Assembly (NCBI GenBank): GCA_902803155.1
Contig: CADCOU010000231.1
Span: 1-9,227, forward strand
Direction: 5' to 3'
Source of the DNA: an uncultured Lachnospiraceae bacterium
GTDB taxonomy: Bacteria > Bacillota > Clostridia > Lachnospirales > Lachnospiraceae
Length of the DNA: 9,227 bases
Positions 1-6,120 of the stretch are shown here, in pieces; within the stretch, counting starts at the first letter, position 1, and each line of letters begins with the position of its first letter. Below the pieces are notes generated by a model. It did not search any database. It was given only the letters and a program-made list of their open reading frames with translations, and had not been told where the DNA came from. A program made the position numbers and the translations under genes.

Positions 1-431
1 TGAAGCTGGTCGGACAGCAGACCGGTAACTTCACCCGTGCTGAAGGCCAGGCAGTTATGGAGAGCTGGCTGAAGTCCATCGACAAGATCGATGTCCTGAT
101 CGCACAGAACGACGACATGGCTCTCGGCGCAATCGACGCTATCAAGGCTGCAGGCCTTGTTCCCGGCAAAGACATCATCATCGTAGGCTGCGACTCCGTC
201 AAGGCTGCTTTCGAAGCAATCGTAGCAGGCGAGATGAATGCTACCATCGAGTGCACACCTCTGTATGGACCGTTCGTAGAGAGCTGCATCGAGTCCCTCG
301 AGGCTGGCGAAGAGATGAGCAAGGAAGTCATCCATCCGGAAGAAGGCGTCTATGATATGGACGGCGGCATCGACCTTGGTACGGTTGTATCTGTCAAGGC
401 TGCGGATGTGATCGACGAGCGCGTATATTAA
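1..431 (+). CDS. ytfQ: Sugar ABC transporter substrate-binding protein, YtfQ-like (5'-truncated by window)
   Basis: This is the C-terminal part (about 142 residues, reading frame beginning at base 3) of a type I periplasmic-binding-protein fold lipoprotein or exported protein that captures a sugar outside the cell and delivers it to the membrane permeases. The visible stretch QTGNFTRAEGQAVMES closely follows E. coli YtfQ (QSGDFTRSKGKEVMES), and AQNDDMALGAIDAIKAAGL matches the YtfQ segment AHNDDMVIGAIQAI, which lines the sugar cleft and hinge. The gene ends with TAA at 429-431. N-terminus, signal peptide and start lie outside the window. Codon use looks strongly biased (many GCT, ATC, AAG, GGC), as expected of an abundant protein. 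It is followed by a hairpin and a terminator before the ATPase gene. Family assignment is firm. The ligand is uncertain: galactofuranose in E. coli YtfQ, fructose in Bifidobacterium FruE, or another pentose or hexose. Confidence 0.9.
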   Translation, partial: KLVGQQTGNFTRAEGQAVMESWLKSIDKIDVLIAQNDDMALGAIDAIKAAGLVPGKDIIIVGCDSVKAAFEAIVAGEMNATIECTPLYGPFVESCIESLEAGEEMSKEVIHPEEGVYDMDGGIDLGTVVSVKAADVIDERVY

Positions 432-437
432 TTCGAG

Positions 438-476
438 AGCTCAGAATAACTGATCGGATCGATGATCCGAAGAGCT
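438..476 (+). other. Two-tier hairpin downstream of the binding-protein gene
   Basis: Perfect 7-bp inverted repeat TCGGATC (454-460) and GATCCGA (464-470) around a GAT triloop. It is flanked by a second arm, AGCTC (438-442) and GAGCT (472-476), across an asymmetric internal loop. There is no T-tract, so it is not itself a terminator. It sits just 3' of the stop codon and upstream of the terminator at 495-524. It could protect the 3' end of the binding-protein mRNA from exonucleases, as REP-like hairpins do after other binding-protein genes. That role is inference. Confidence 0.45.
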
Positions 477-494
477 GCTGAATAGCGACTGAAA

Positions 495-524
495 CGGGGC
501 GGTGGCTTTCACCGCCCTGTTTTT
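495..524 (+). terminator. Intrinsic terminator between binding-protein and ATPase genes
   Basis: Perfect 8-bp stem GGGCGGTG (497-504) with CACCGCCC (510-517), loop GCTTT, extendable by a G-T and a C-G pair to positions 495 and 519, followed directly by TTTTT (520-524). It lies within a transporter operon, 35 bp before the ATPase start. It probably acts as a partial terminator: most transcripts would stop after the binding-protein gene and a minority would continue into the ATPase and permease genes. The structure is seen directly. Its efficiency is not known. Confidence 0.85.
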
Positions 525-545
525 CCGAGGAAGAATGCTGAAACC

Positions 546-552
546 AAGGAGG
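546..552 (+). promoter_or_regulatory. Shine-Dalgarno site selecting a TTG start for ytfR
   Basis: AAGGAGG at 546-552 lies 7 nt before TTG at 560-562. The nearest in-frame ATG (584-586) has no comparable site, so the TTG is the better start. Confidence 0.75.
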
Positions 553-559
553 TAGGAAC

Positions 560-2089
560 TTGCCGGAAGATATTATCCTTGAAATGAAAGAGATCGAAAT
601 ACAGTTTCCCGGCGTCAAGGCACTGGACAAGGTCGATTTTACGCTTCGAAGGGGCGAGGTCCACTCCCTCCTGGGAGAAAACGGCGCCGGCAAATCCACA
701 CTTATAAAATGCCTGACCGGAGTTAACCACAAAGATGCCGGTCAGATCCTTCTGGAAGGAAAGGAGATCAACCCGACCAGCCCGCAGCAGGCTATGGATA
801 TGGGTATCTCGACGGTGTATCAGGAGATCAACCTCTGCCCGAACCTGACGGTTGCGGAGAACATCTTCATCGGGCGTCAGCCCATGAAGAGAGGGCAGAT
901 CGACTGGAAGACCATAAACCGGAGAGCAGACGAGCTCATGTCCAGATTCCATCTGGACATCGATGTCACCCGTCCGCTGTCCTTCTATTCAACCGCGATC
1001 CAGCAGATGGTCTCGATCGCGCGTGCTGTTGACGTACAGGCAAAGATACTGATCCTGGACGAACCCACATCCTCGCTGGACGACAATGAAGTCCGGCTCC
1101 TGTTTGATGTTATGAGGGATCTGAAGAAGGATGGCATGGGGATCATCTTCATCACCCATTTCCTGGATCAGGTTTATGAGATATCAGACCGCATGACCAT
1201 TCTCAGAAACGGTCATCTGGTCGGATCCTACGGGATCAATGAGCTGAATAAAGTCCAGCTGGTCACGCAGATGATCGGTAAGGACATCGATGTGATCTTC
1301 AACCTGAAGCGGGCGGATGTAAAACCGGATGCCCCGTATATGCTGGAAGCGGAACACATCGGAGTTCCCGGAAAAGTGAAGGACATCAACGTCAGCCTGA
1401 AGGAAGGTGAGCTTCTCGGTTTCGCCGGCCTTCTGGGAAGCGGGCGTACCGAGACTGCCGAGATGCTGTTCGGCGCGGAGAAGACCACGCAGGGAACGAT
1501 TAAGAAGAAGGGCAGTGAGGTCAATCTGAAGAACCCGCATGCGGCTATTATGGAAAAGATCGCATTCTGCCCGGAAGACAGAAAGGTCGACGGCATCATC
1601 GGCGATCTGTCCATTCGTGAGAACATCATGCTGGCAGTCCAGGCCAGGCGCGGATTCATGCATCCCATGTCCAGGGCAGAGCAGGAGAAACTCGCGGAGA
1701 AATACATCCAGGCGCTCGGCATCGCCACTCCTGACGCGGAGAAGAAGATCGCGGAGCTGTCCGGCGGAAACCAGCAGAAGGTCATCCTGGCCAGATGGAT
1801 GGCGACCGATCCGGATGTGCTGATCCTGGACGAGCCTACCCGGGGCATCGACGTCGGTGCGAAGGCTGAGATCCAGAGGCTCATGCTGGAGATGTGCAAT
1901 GACGGCGTATCCGTTATTTTCATCAGTTCCGAACTGGATGAGATTATTCGCTGCTCCAACCGTATCGTCATCATGCGTGACCGCCAGAAGGTTGCGGAAG
2001 TGGATGGAGCGACCTGCACACAGCAGGATATCCTGAACATCATCGCGGAGGGCTCCGCGGCAGGTAAGGCAGAGGAGGGCAGCGTATGA
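560..2089 (+). CDS. ytfR: Sugar ABC transporter ATP-binding protein with two fused ATPase domains, YtfR-like
   Basis: A 509-residue cytoplasmic ATPase that powers sugar import, with two ABC domains in one chain as in RbsA, MglA and YtfR. Domain 1 has Walker A GENGAGKST (residues 39-47), Q-loop Q88, Walker B ILILDE (163-168) and the switch histidine H200. Its signature motif is degenerate, with FYSTAIQQ at 142-149 in place of LSGGQ. Domain 2 has a degenerate Walker A GLLGSGRTE (290-298, Arg for Lys), a canonical signature LSGGNQQ (400-406), Walker B LILDE (421-425), and Ser457 where the switch histidine would be. One composite ATP site is therefore intact and the other degenerate, as usual in this family. 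Long stretches such as LLGSGRTETAE and FCPEDRK match E. coli YtfR closely. It starts at TTG with a strong ribosome site. Its stop overlaps the permease start by 4 bp (ATGA), implying translational coupling. Confidence 0.95.
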   Translation: MPEDIILEMKEIEIQFPGVKALDKVDFTLRRGEVHSLLGENGAGKSTLIKCLTGVNHKDAGQILLEGKEINPTSPQQAMDMGISTVYQEINLCPNLTVAENIFIGRQPMKRGQIDWKTINRRADELMSRFHLDIDVTRPLSFYSTAIQQMVSIARAVDVQAKILILDEPTSSLDDNEVRLLFDVMRDLKKDGMGIIFITHFLDQVYEISDRMTILRNGHLVGSYGINELNKVQLVTQMIGKDIDVIFNLKRADVKPDAPYMLEAEHIGVPGKVKDINVSLKEGELLGFAGLLGSGRTETAEMLFGAEKTTQGTIKKKGSEVNLKNPHAAIMEKIAFCPEDRKVDGIIGDLSIRENIMLAVQARRGFMHPMSRAEQEKLAEKYIQALGIATPDAEKKIAELSGGNQQKVILARWMATDPDVLILDEPTRGIDVGAKAEIQRLMLEMCNDGVSVIFISSELDEIIRCSNRIVIMRDRQKVAEVDGATCTQQDILNIIAEGSAAGKAEEGSV

Positions 2090-3150
2090 AAAAGAGATCG
2101 ATAAACTTGTCCGCGCTCACCAGGTCGAAAATCACCTGGGCTGTGATAGCGGAACTGCTGATACTGCTTGTCTGCTTCATTATCCGTCCGGACTTCTTCT
2201 CGATCAGTATCCAGCCGTCGACCGGCGTACTGTACGGAAGCCTGATCGATATCGTGAACCGCAGCGCGGAGATCAGCATCATAGCAATGGGCATGACGCT
2301 TGCGATCGCCCTGGGCGGAACCGATCTGTCGGTAGGCGCTCTTGTCGCGGTATCCGGCGCTATGGCACTGAAACTGATGCGATGGGACGTCCTGGAGTAT
2401 GTTACCCCCGGTGATTACACGGTCAAGCCGTTCTGGATGGCGATCCTGTTCCCGCTCATCACCTGCACGATCATGGGCCTGTTCAACGGATTCCTGATCG
2501 CAAAAGGCGGCATGCAGCCGTTCATCGCCACGCTGATCCTGATGGTCAGCGGCCGCGGAATCGCGCAGATCCTGACGAACGGCAAACAGTTTACCACGAT
2601 GTATTCGCCGTTCCGCGTGATCGGACAGGGAAACCTCGGACCGATCCCCATGCCGATCGTCATCATGACGGTGGTATGTGTGCTCATGGCACTGTTCGTG
2701 AGGAAAACGGCCTTCGGCACATTTGTGGAAGCGGTCGGCGTGAACAGGAGCGCCAGCCGTCTGTCCGGCATCAGTTCCGATGCGGTCATCATGATCGTTT
2801 ACTCGATCACCGGTTTCCTGTCCGGTATCGCAGGCCTGATCTATTCGAGCCGCATTATGTCGAACGACTCCAACAATGCGGGCATCAACTATGAGATGGA
2901 CGCGATCCTCGCGGTCGTCATCGGCGGAACCGCCATGACGGGCGGAAAGTTCAGCCTGCTCGGCACCCTGATCGGATCCATTATCATCCGTACGATCGTA
3001 ACCTTTGTGTATTACTTCGGAATTGTCGCCGAAGCGACGATGGCGTTCAAGGCACTGATCATTGCAGTCGTCATCGTCCTTCAGAGTGAGCCGGTCCGCG
3101 AATACTTCGCACGCCGCTCTGAAAAGCGCGCAAGCCTGAAGCAGGGTTGA
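2086..3150 (+). CDS. ytfT: Sugar ABC transporter permease, YtfT-like
   Basis: A 354-residue polytopic inner-membrane permease of the RbsC/BPD_transp_2 family, forming half of the transmembrane channel. Hydrophobic segments run from about residue 17 to the C-terminus, with the family motif GGTDLSVG at 77-84 and the conserved VVIGGTAMTGGKFSLLGTL block starting near residue 277, where the ATPase-coupling region is expected. Segments such as QPFIATLILMVSGRGIAQ, TAFGTFVEAVG and NNAGINYEMDAILAVVIGG align well with E. coli YtfT. The ATG overlaps the ytfR stop codon and is preceded by GAGGAGGG inside the end of ytfR. It most likely pairs with the next gene product as a heterodimer. The call of a YtfT-type permease is firm; substrate specificity is not readable from the permease alone. 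Confidence 0.93.
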   Translation: MKKRSINLSALTRSKITWAVIAELLILLVCFIIRPDFFSISIQPSTGVLYGSLIDIVNRSAEISIIAMGMTLAIALGGTDLSVGALVAVSGAMALKLMRWDVLEYVTPGDYTVKPFWMAILFPLITCTIMGLFNGFLIAKGGMQPFIATLILMVSGRGIAQILTNGKQFTTMYSPFRVIGQGNLGPIPMPIVIMTVVCVLMALFVRKTAFGTFVEAVGVNRSASRLSGISSDAVIMIVYSITGFLSGIAGLIYSSRIMSNDSNNAGINYEMDAILAVVIGGTAMTGGKFSLLGTLIGSIIIRTIVTFVYYFGIVAEATMAFKALIIAVVIVLQSEPVREYFARRSEKRASLKQG

Positions 3151-3152
3151 GG

Positions 3153-3160
3153 AAAGGAGG
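3153..3160 (+). promoter_or_regulatory. Shine-Dalgarno site selecting the ATG at 3168 for yjfF
   Basis: AAAGGAGG at 3153-3160 is 7 nt upstream of ATG 3168. An in-frame TTG at 3147, overlapping the previous stop codon, would add only 7 residues and has no such site at the right distance. Confidence 0.8.
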
Positions 3161-3167
3161 CATATTC

Positions 3168-4223
3168 ATGGAAGCAACCGGAAGGAAGCGGCAGAGCCTT
3201 CTCTCCCGCATAATGAACCCGAAATACATCATGGTCTACGCGACCATCGGCATTTTCCTGATCATCTACATATTCGGCGCCATCAACTACGCGGACAGCG
3301 GATTCCTTACACTCCGGACCCTGATCATCAGTATGTTCACGGAGAATGCCTACTACGGCATCAGCGCGGTCGGTATGACCATGGTGCTGATCACGGGAGG
3401 CATCGACCTGTCGGTCGGAGCGGTATCCTCCCTGACCGGCATGCTGATCGCCTACGGCGTCGCCAGGATGAACATCCATCCGCTTGTCTGCCTGGCGTTC
3501 GCCCTTGTGATCGGCGTAGGCCTCGGAGCGATCATGGGAGCGGCCATTCATTATCTGAATGTCCCGCCGTTTATCATGACACTGACCGGAATGTTCCTGA
3601 CCAGAGGCGTCTGTTCCCTGATCAGCCGCGAGTCGATCGAGATCGACAATGAACTCATCGATGCGCTCGCAGGTTTCAAGATCTATCTGAAATGGTGGAA
3701 TGAAGACGGGGAGTGGGCGAAGATCAAACCGATCTGCTACATCAATTTCAACCTGCTGCTGTTCATTATCATGATCATCATCGGCACGATCCTGCTGCAG
3801 CGCACCCGCTTCGGACGGAACGTGTACGCGATCGGCGGAAATGAACAGTCCGCGAAACTGATGGGACTTCCCGTGGCGCGCACGAAGATCATCGTGTACG
3901 CATTCAACGGATTCTGCTCCGTACTGGCAGGCTTTGCCTATGTCCTGTATGTCAAGAGCGGATGGAACCTGGCGCTGCAGGGCGGCGAACTGGAGGTTAT
4001 CACCTGCGCTGTCATCGGAGGAACACTGATGACGGGCGGCGTGGGATACATGATTGGAACGCTGTTCGGTGTACTGCTCAAATCCGCGATCCCGGCACTC
4101 ATCACATTCAACGGCAATCTGCTGTCCTGGTGGGGCAAGATCGCCACAGGCGCGCTGCTGCTGCTGTTTATCTTCATACAGCGCGTAGTTGTTCTGTATT
4201 CTGACCGGAAGAAACAGGAATAA
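3168..4223 (+). CDS. yjfF: Sugar ABC transporter permease, YjfF-like
   Basis: A 351-residue membrane permease, the second channel subunit of the importer. It carries GGIDLSVG at residues 77-84 (the same position as in the preceding permease) and VIGGTLMTGGVGYMIGTLFGV from residue 282, then the tail NGNLLSWWGKIATGALLL, which is characteristic of YjfF (E. coli DGTLSSWWTKIAIGILLF). RTRFGRNVYAIGGNEQSAKLMG is also nearly the YjfF sequence. Only 17 bp separate it from the ytfT stop, and it is the last gene of the transporter unit, closed by a terminator about 25 bp after its TAA. The order binding protein, ATPase, permease, permease is that of ytfQRT-yjfF and of Bifidobacterium fruEKFG. I chose ATG 3168 over TTG 3147 because of the ribosome site. 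Confidence 0.94.
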   Translation: MEATGRKRQSLLSRIMNPKYIMVYATIGIFLIIYIFGAINYADSGFLTLRTLIISMFTENAYYGISAVGMTMVLITGGIDLSVGAVSSLTGMLIAYGVARMNIHPLVCLAFALVIGVGLGAIMGAAIHYLNVPPFIMTLTGMFLTRGVCSLISRESIEIDNELIDALAGFKIYLKWWNEDGEWAKIKPICYINFNLLLFIIMIIIGTILLQRTRFGRNVYAIGGNEQSAKLMGLPVARTKIIVYAFNGFCSVLAGFAYVLYVKSGWNLALQGGELEVITCAVIGGTLMTGGVGYMIGTLFGVLLKSAIPALITFNGNLLSWWGKIATGALLLLFIFIQRVVVLYSDRKKQE

Positions 4224-4247
4224 AGAAATGCAATCCGGATACTGAGA

Positions 4248-4278
4248 GCCTGCTCCACACTGCGCGGGGCAGGCGTTT
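4248..4278 (+). terminator. Intrinsic terminator closing the sugar transporter unit
   Basis: GCCTGCTCC (4248-4256) pairs with GGGGCAGGC (4266-4274), 9 bp with one T-G wobble, around a 9-nt loop, followed by GTTTTC. The T-run is short (four T), so efficiency may be moderate. It sits directly upstream of the murA promoter and separates the two units. Confidence 0.75.
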
Positions 4279-4280
4279 TC

Positions 4281-4319
4281 ATAAAAAATATTTACAGATG
4301 ACATTTTTCTGAGTATAAT
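4281..4319 (+). promoter_or_regulatory. Sigma-A promoter for murA with A-tract upstream element
   Basis: TTTACA (4291-4296, 5 of 6 to the -35 consensus), a 17-bp spacer, and a perfect TATAAT (4314-4319). An A-rich block at 4281-4290 could act as an UP element. The transcript start is expected near 4325-4327. This is the best promoter in the window and gives murA transcription independent of the sugar transporter. Confidence 0.85.
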
Positions 4320-4325
4320 GTTTCC

Positions 4326-4499
4326 GACGAGCAACTACAGCTTGTCCTTTTTGCTTACCCCTGAAGGGAGGGGCAGGCAGAAAGAACCCGCTCCTGCCGG
4401 GGGATCATGAAGGCATGAGCGGTATAAAGGGGGGCGCTGCCCGGGGGTTTAAGGGACGAACCGGATAGCGGAATAATTAATAACTGAAGAGGAAAGAGT
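4326..4499 (+). other. Structured GC-rich leader of murA (about 170 nt)
   Basis: The predicted transcript begins with a 7-bp hairpin (GACGAGC 4326-4332 with GCTTGTC 4340-4346) followed by CTTTTTG, which looks like a small terminator. Downstream, three inverted repeats can nest: CTTACCCC (4354-4361) with GGGGT plus AAG (4444-4448, 4451-4453, two-T bulge); GGGCAG (4371-4376) with CTGCCC (4437-4442); and CCGCTC (4388-4393) with GAGCGG (4417-4422). Competing local hairpins also exist: CCCCT with AGGGG (4358-4373), GGCAGG (4372-4377) with CCTGCC (4393-4398), and TCATG-AAGG-CATGA (4405-4418). The pairings are seen in the sequence. Any regulatory role (attenuation, small RNA, riboswitch) is inference. 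I could not match it to a known riboswitch, T-box or SRP RNA. Confidence 0.5.
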
Positions 4500-5792
4500 A
4501 TGGAACAGTATATTATCAGAGGCGGTACTGCGCTCCGCGGCGAAGTCGAGATCGGAGGCGCTAAAAATGCCGCGCTCGGTATCCTTGCCGCAGCGATCAT
4601 GACGGACGAGGAAGTTCTGATCGAGAATCTTCCCGATGTCAGAGACGTCAATGTAATGCTTGAGGCCATGATACAGATCGGCGTAAAGGTCGACCGCAGG
4701 GACAGGCATACGGTTGCGATCTGCGGCGCCGATATCGGCGATGTCAGTATCGAGTACGAATATATCAAGAAGATCCGCGCCAGTTATTATCTCCTCGGCG
4801 CTTTGCTTGGAAAATATAAAAAAGCGGAGGTCCCGCTTCCCGGCGGGTGCAATATCGGTTCCAGACCGATCGACCTGCATCTGAAGGGCTTCAAGGCGCT
4901 CGGGGCGAAAGTCACGATTCAGAACGGAAGTATCTGCGCCGTTGCGCAGGCGCTGAAGGGACGCCATATCTTCATGGATACGGTATCCGTCGGAGCGACC
5001 ATCAATGTCATGATGGCTGCTTCCATGGCGGAAGGACGGACAGTCATCGAGAACTGTGCGAAGGAACCGCATGTCGTTGACGTTGCGAACTTCCTGAACA
5101 GTATGGGAGCCAATATCAAGGGCGCAGGTACCGATGTCATCCGTATCGTCGGTGTGGAAAAGCTTCACAGGACGGAGTATTCGATCATCCCGGATCAGAT
5201 TGAAGCAGGAACGTATATGTTTGCTGCCGCATGTACCGGCGGTGATGTCCTGGTAAAGAACGTTATCCCGAAGCACCTTGAAGCTACGATCTCCAAGCTG
5301 CTTGAGATCGGCTGTGAGATAGAAGAGTTCGATACGGAAGTGCGGGTAAAGGCTCCTGCGAGACTTTCAAGCGCAAATGTCAAGACGCTTCCCTATCCCG
5401 GCTATCCGACCGACATGCAGCCGCAGATCGGCGTGGCTCTGTCGATGGCAGAAGGCACGAGCATTGTGACGGAGAGCATCTTCGAGAACCGCTTCAAGTA
5501 TCTCGACGAACTCACCCGCATGGGAGCGGTATCCAAGGTTGAGGGAAATACAGCGGTGATCACAGGTGTGGACAGACTTACCGGAGCACGTATCAGCGCA
5601 CCGGATCTGCGGGCAGGCGCAGCACTGGTCATTGCGGGTCTCGCAGCGGAAGGCATCACGACGATCGATGATATCATTTATATCCAGAGAGGATATGAGA
5701 ACTTCGATGTGAAGCTCAGAGGACTCGGTGCAAAGATCGAACGCGTCAGCTCGGAACGTGAGGCGCGCAAGTTTGTGCTGAGAGTTGGCTGA
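4500..5792 (+). CDS. murA: UDP-N-acetylglucosamine 1-carboxyvinyltransferase (MurA)
   Basis: A 430-residue cytosolic enzyme that transfers enolpyruvate from PEP to the 3'-OH of UDP-GlcNAc, the first committed step of peptidoglycan synthesis and the target of fosfomycin. Full length for the family. Catalytic features are present: Lys22-Asn23 in GGAKNAALG, the active-site cysteine C117 in PGGCNIGSRPIDLH (E. coli C115 loop), Asp305 in YPGYPTDMQPQ, and the late arginine in IQRGYENFDVKLRGLGA. The cysteine predicts fosfomycin sensitivity at the enzyme level. The ATG has AAGAGG 7 nt upstream. It is a single-gene unit with its own promoter and leader and a strong terminator. Many Firmicutes carry two MurA paralogues (MurAA and MurAB/MurZ), and which one this is cannot be decided from the window. 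Confidence 0.97.
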   Translation: MEQYIIRGGTALRGEVEIGGAKNAALGILAAAIMTDEEVLIENLPDVRDVNVMLEAMIQIGVKVDRRDRHTVAICGADIGDVSIEYEYIKKIRASYYLLGALLGKYKKAEVPLPGGCNIGSRPIDLHLKGFKALGAKVTIQNGSICAVAQALKGRHIFMDTVSVGATINVMMAASMAEGRTVIENCAKEPHVVDVANFLNSMGANIKGAGTDVIRIVGVEKLHRTEYSIIPDQIEAGTYMFAAACTGGDVLVKNVIPKHLEATISKLLEIGCEIEEFDTEVRVKAPARLSSANVKTLPYPGYPTDMQPQIGVALSMAEGTSIVTESIFENRFKYLDELTRMGAVSKVEGNTAVITGVDRLTGARISAPDLRAGAALVIAGLAAEGITTIDDIIYIQRGYENFDVKLRGLGAKIERVSSEREARKFVLRVG

Positions 5793-5832
5793 CAGACAGA
5801 ATTTAAGAGATATTTTACATTTGGAAAGCCAT

Positions 5833-5870
5833 AATTCGGGCGCTCAGTGTAGCGCCCGGATTTATTTTCT
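5833..5870 (+). terminator. Strong intrinsic terminator after murA
   Basis: Perfect 8-bp GC-rich stem CGGGCGCT (5837-5844) with AGCGCCCG (5851-5858), loop CAGTGT, extended by four A-T or G-T pairs (5833-5836 with 5859-5862), followed by TTTATTTTCT. It lies 40 bp after the murA stop codon. Confidence 0.9.
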
Positions 5871-5920
5871 GTTAAGATATGAATCTATCAGGTGCCGATA
5901 TACGATCGAGATGAGGACAG

Positions 5921-6068
5921 GCATCGGCTGCGTCATGCTTGCATGTAAGCAGCGATGCATGAACTCAGCTCAGGCCGCGTAGCGGCACCGCCCCCACAAC
6001 CGCGAGCAGAAGATGCGAAGCATCGACACACGCGGTTACGCGGGTGGCTCGCGGTCTGGCGGGGCGGT
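5921..6068. other. Multi-stem inverted-repeat element (candidate structured RNA or palindromic repeat)
   Basis: The gene-less stretch 5793-6120 holds the murA terminator and then this element. Stem I: GCATCG (5921-5926) with CGATGC (5953-5958), continued by CTGC/GCAG and CATG-CTTG-CATG. Stem II: GCCGC-GTA-GCGGC (5974-5986). Compound stem III: ACCGCCCC (5987-5994) with GGGGCGGT (6061-6068), then after a small internal loop ACCGCGAGC (5999-6007) with GCTCGCGGT (6047-6055), 17 perfect pairs in all. Stem III encloses two more hairpins: GATGC-GAA-GCATC (6012-6024) and CAC-A-CGCG-GTTA-CGCG-G-GTG (6027-6046). Together these form a three-way junction. There is no T-tract after it, no tRNA T-loop sequence, and no convincing coding frame. 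The base pairing is seen directly, and the strand and function are undetermined. It is either a structured RNA or leader for the downstream gene, or an interspersed palindromic repeat. Confidence 0.6.
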
Positions 6069-6120
6069 ATCGTGTATCCTTACAGAATGAGATCAATAAT
6101 CAAACTATGGAGAACAGCTT

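Noticed and set aside
3147..3167. TTG start for yjfF overlapping the ytfT stop
   Set aside because: ATG 3168 has an AAAGGAGG site at ideal spacing, while the TTG has none.
3081..4334. Long minus-strand open frame (417 codons) opposite yjfF
   Set aside because: It is a shadow of a well-conserved permease gene. Its translation is low-complexity (rich in Q, D, R and H), lacks domains, and overlaps the terminator and promoter of the + strand.
4415..4468. 17-codon leader peptide frame (ATG 4415, TAG 4466) in the murA leader
   Set aside because: The G-rich stretch upstream could pass as a weak ribosome site, but there is no run of regulatory codons, and the region is better explained by RNA pairing.
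4449..5276. Minus-strand open frame opposite murA, and similar ones opposite ytfR (1228-2043) and degV (6100-6900)
   Set aside because: All lie opposite conserved genes and are compositional shadows.
5987..6068. tRNA cloverleaf or integron attC site
   Set aside because: There is no T-loop GGTTCGA-type sequence, no anticodon arm of standard size and no CCA end. The R and L core boxes of attC are not present at the stem ends, and there is no integrase nearby.
6070..6110. Promoter just upstream of degV (TATCCT at 6075 or AATAAT at 6095)
   Set aside because: No -35 hexamer is found at a suitable distance, and AATAAT would place the start almost on the ribosome site.
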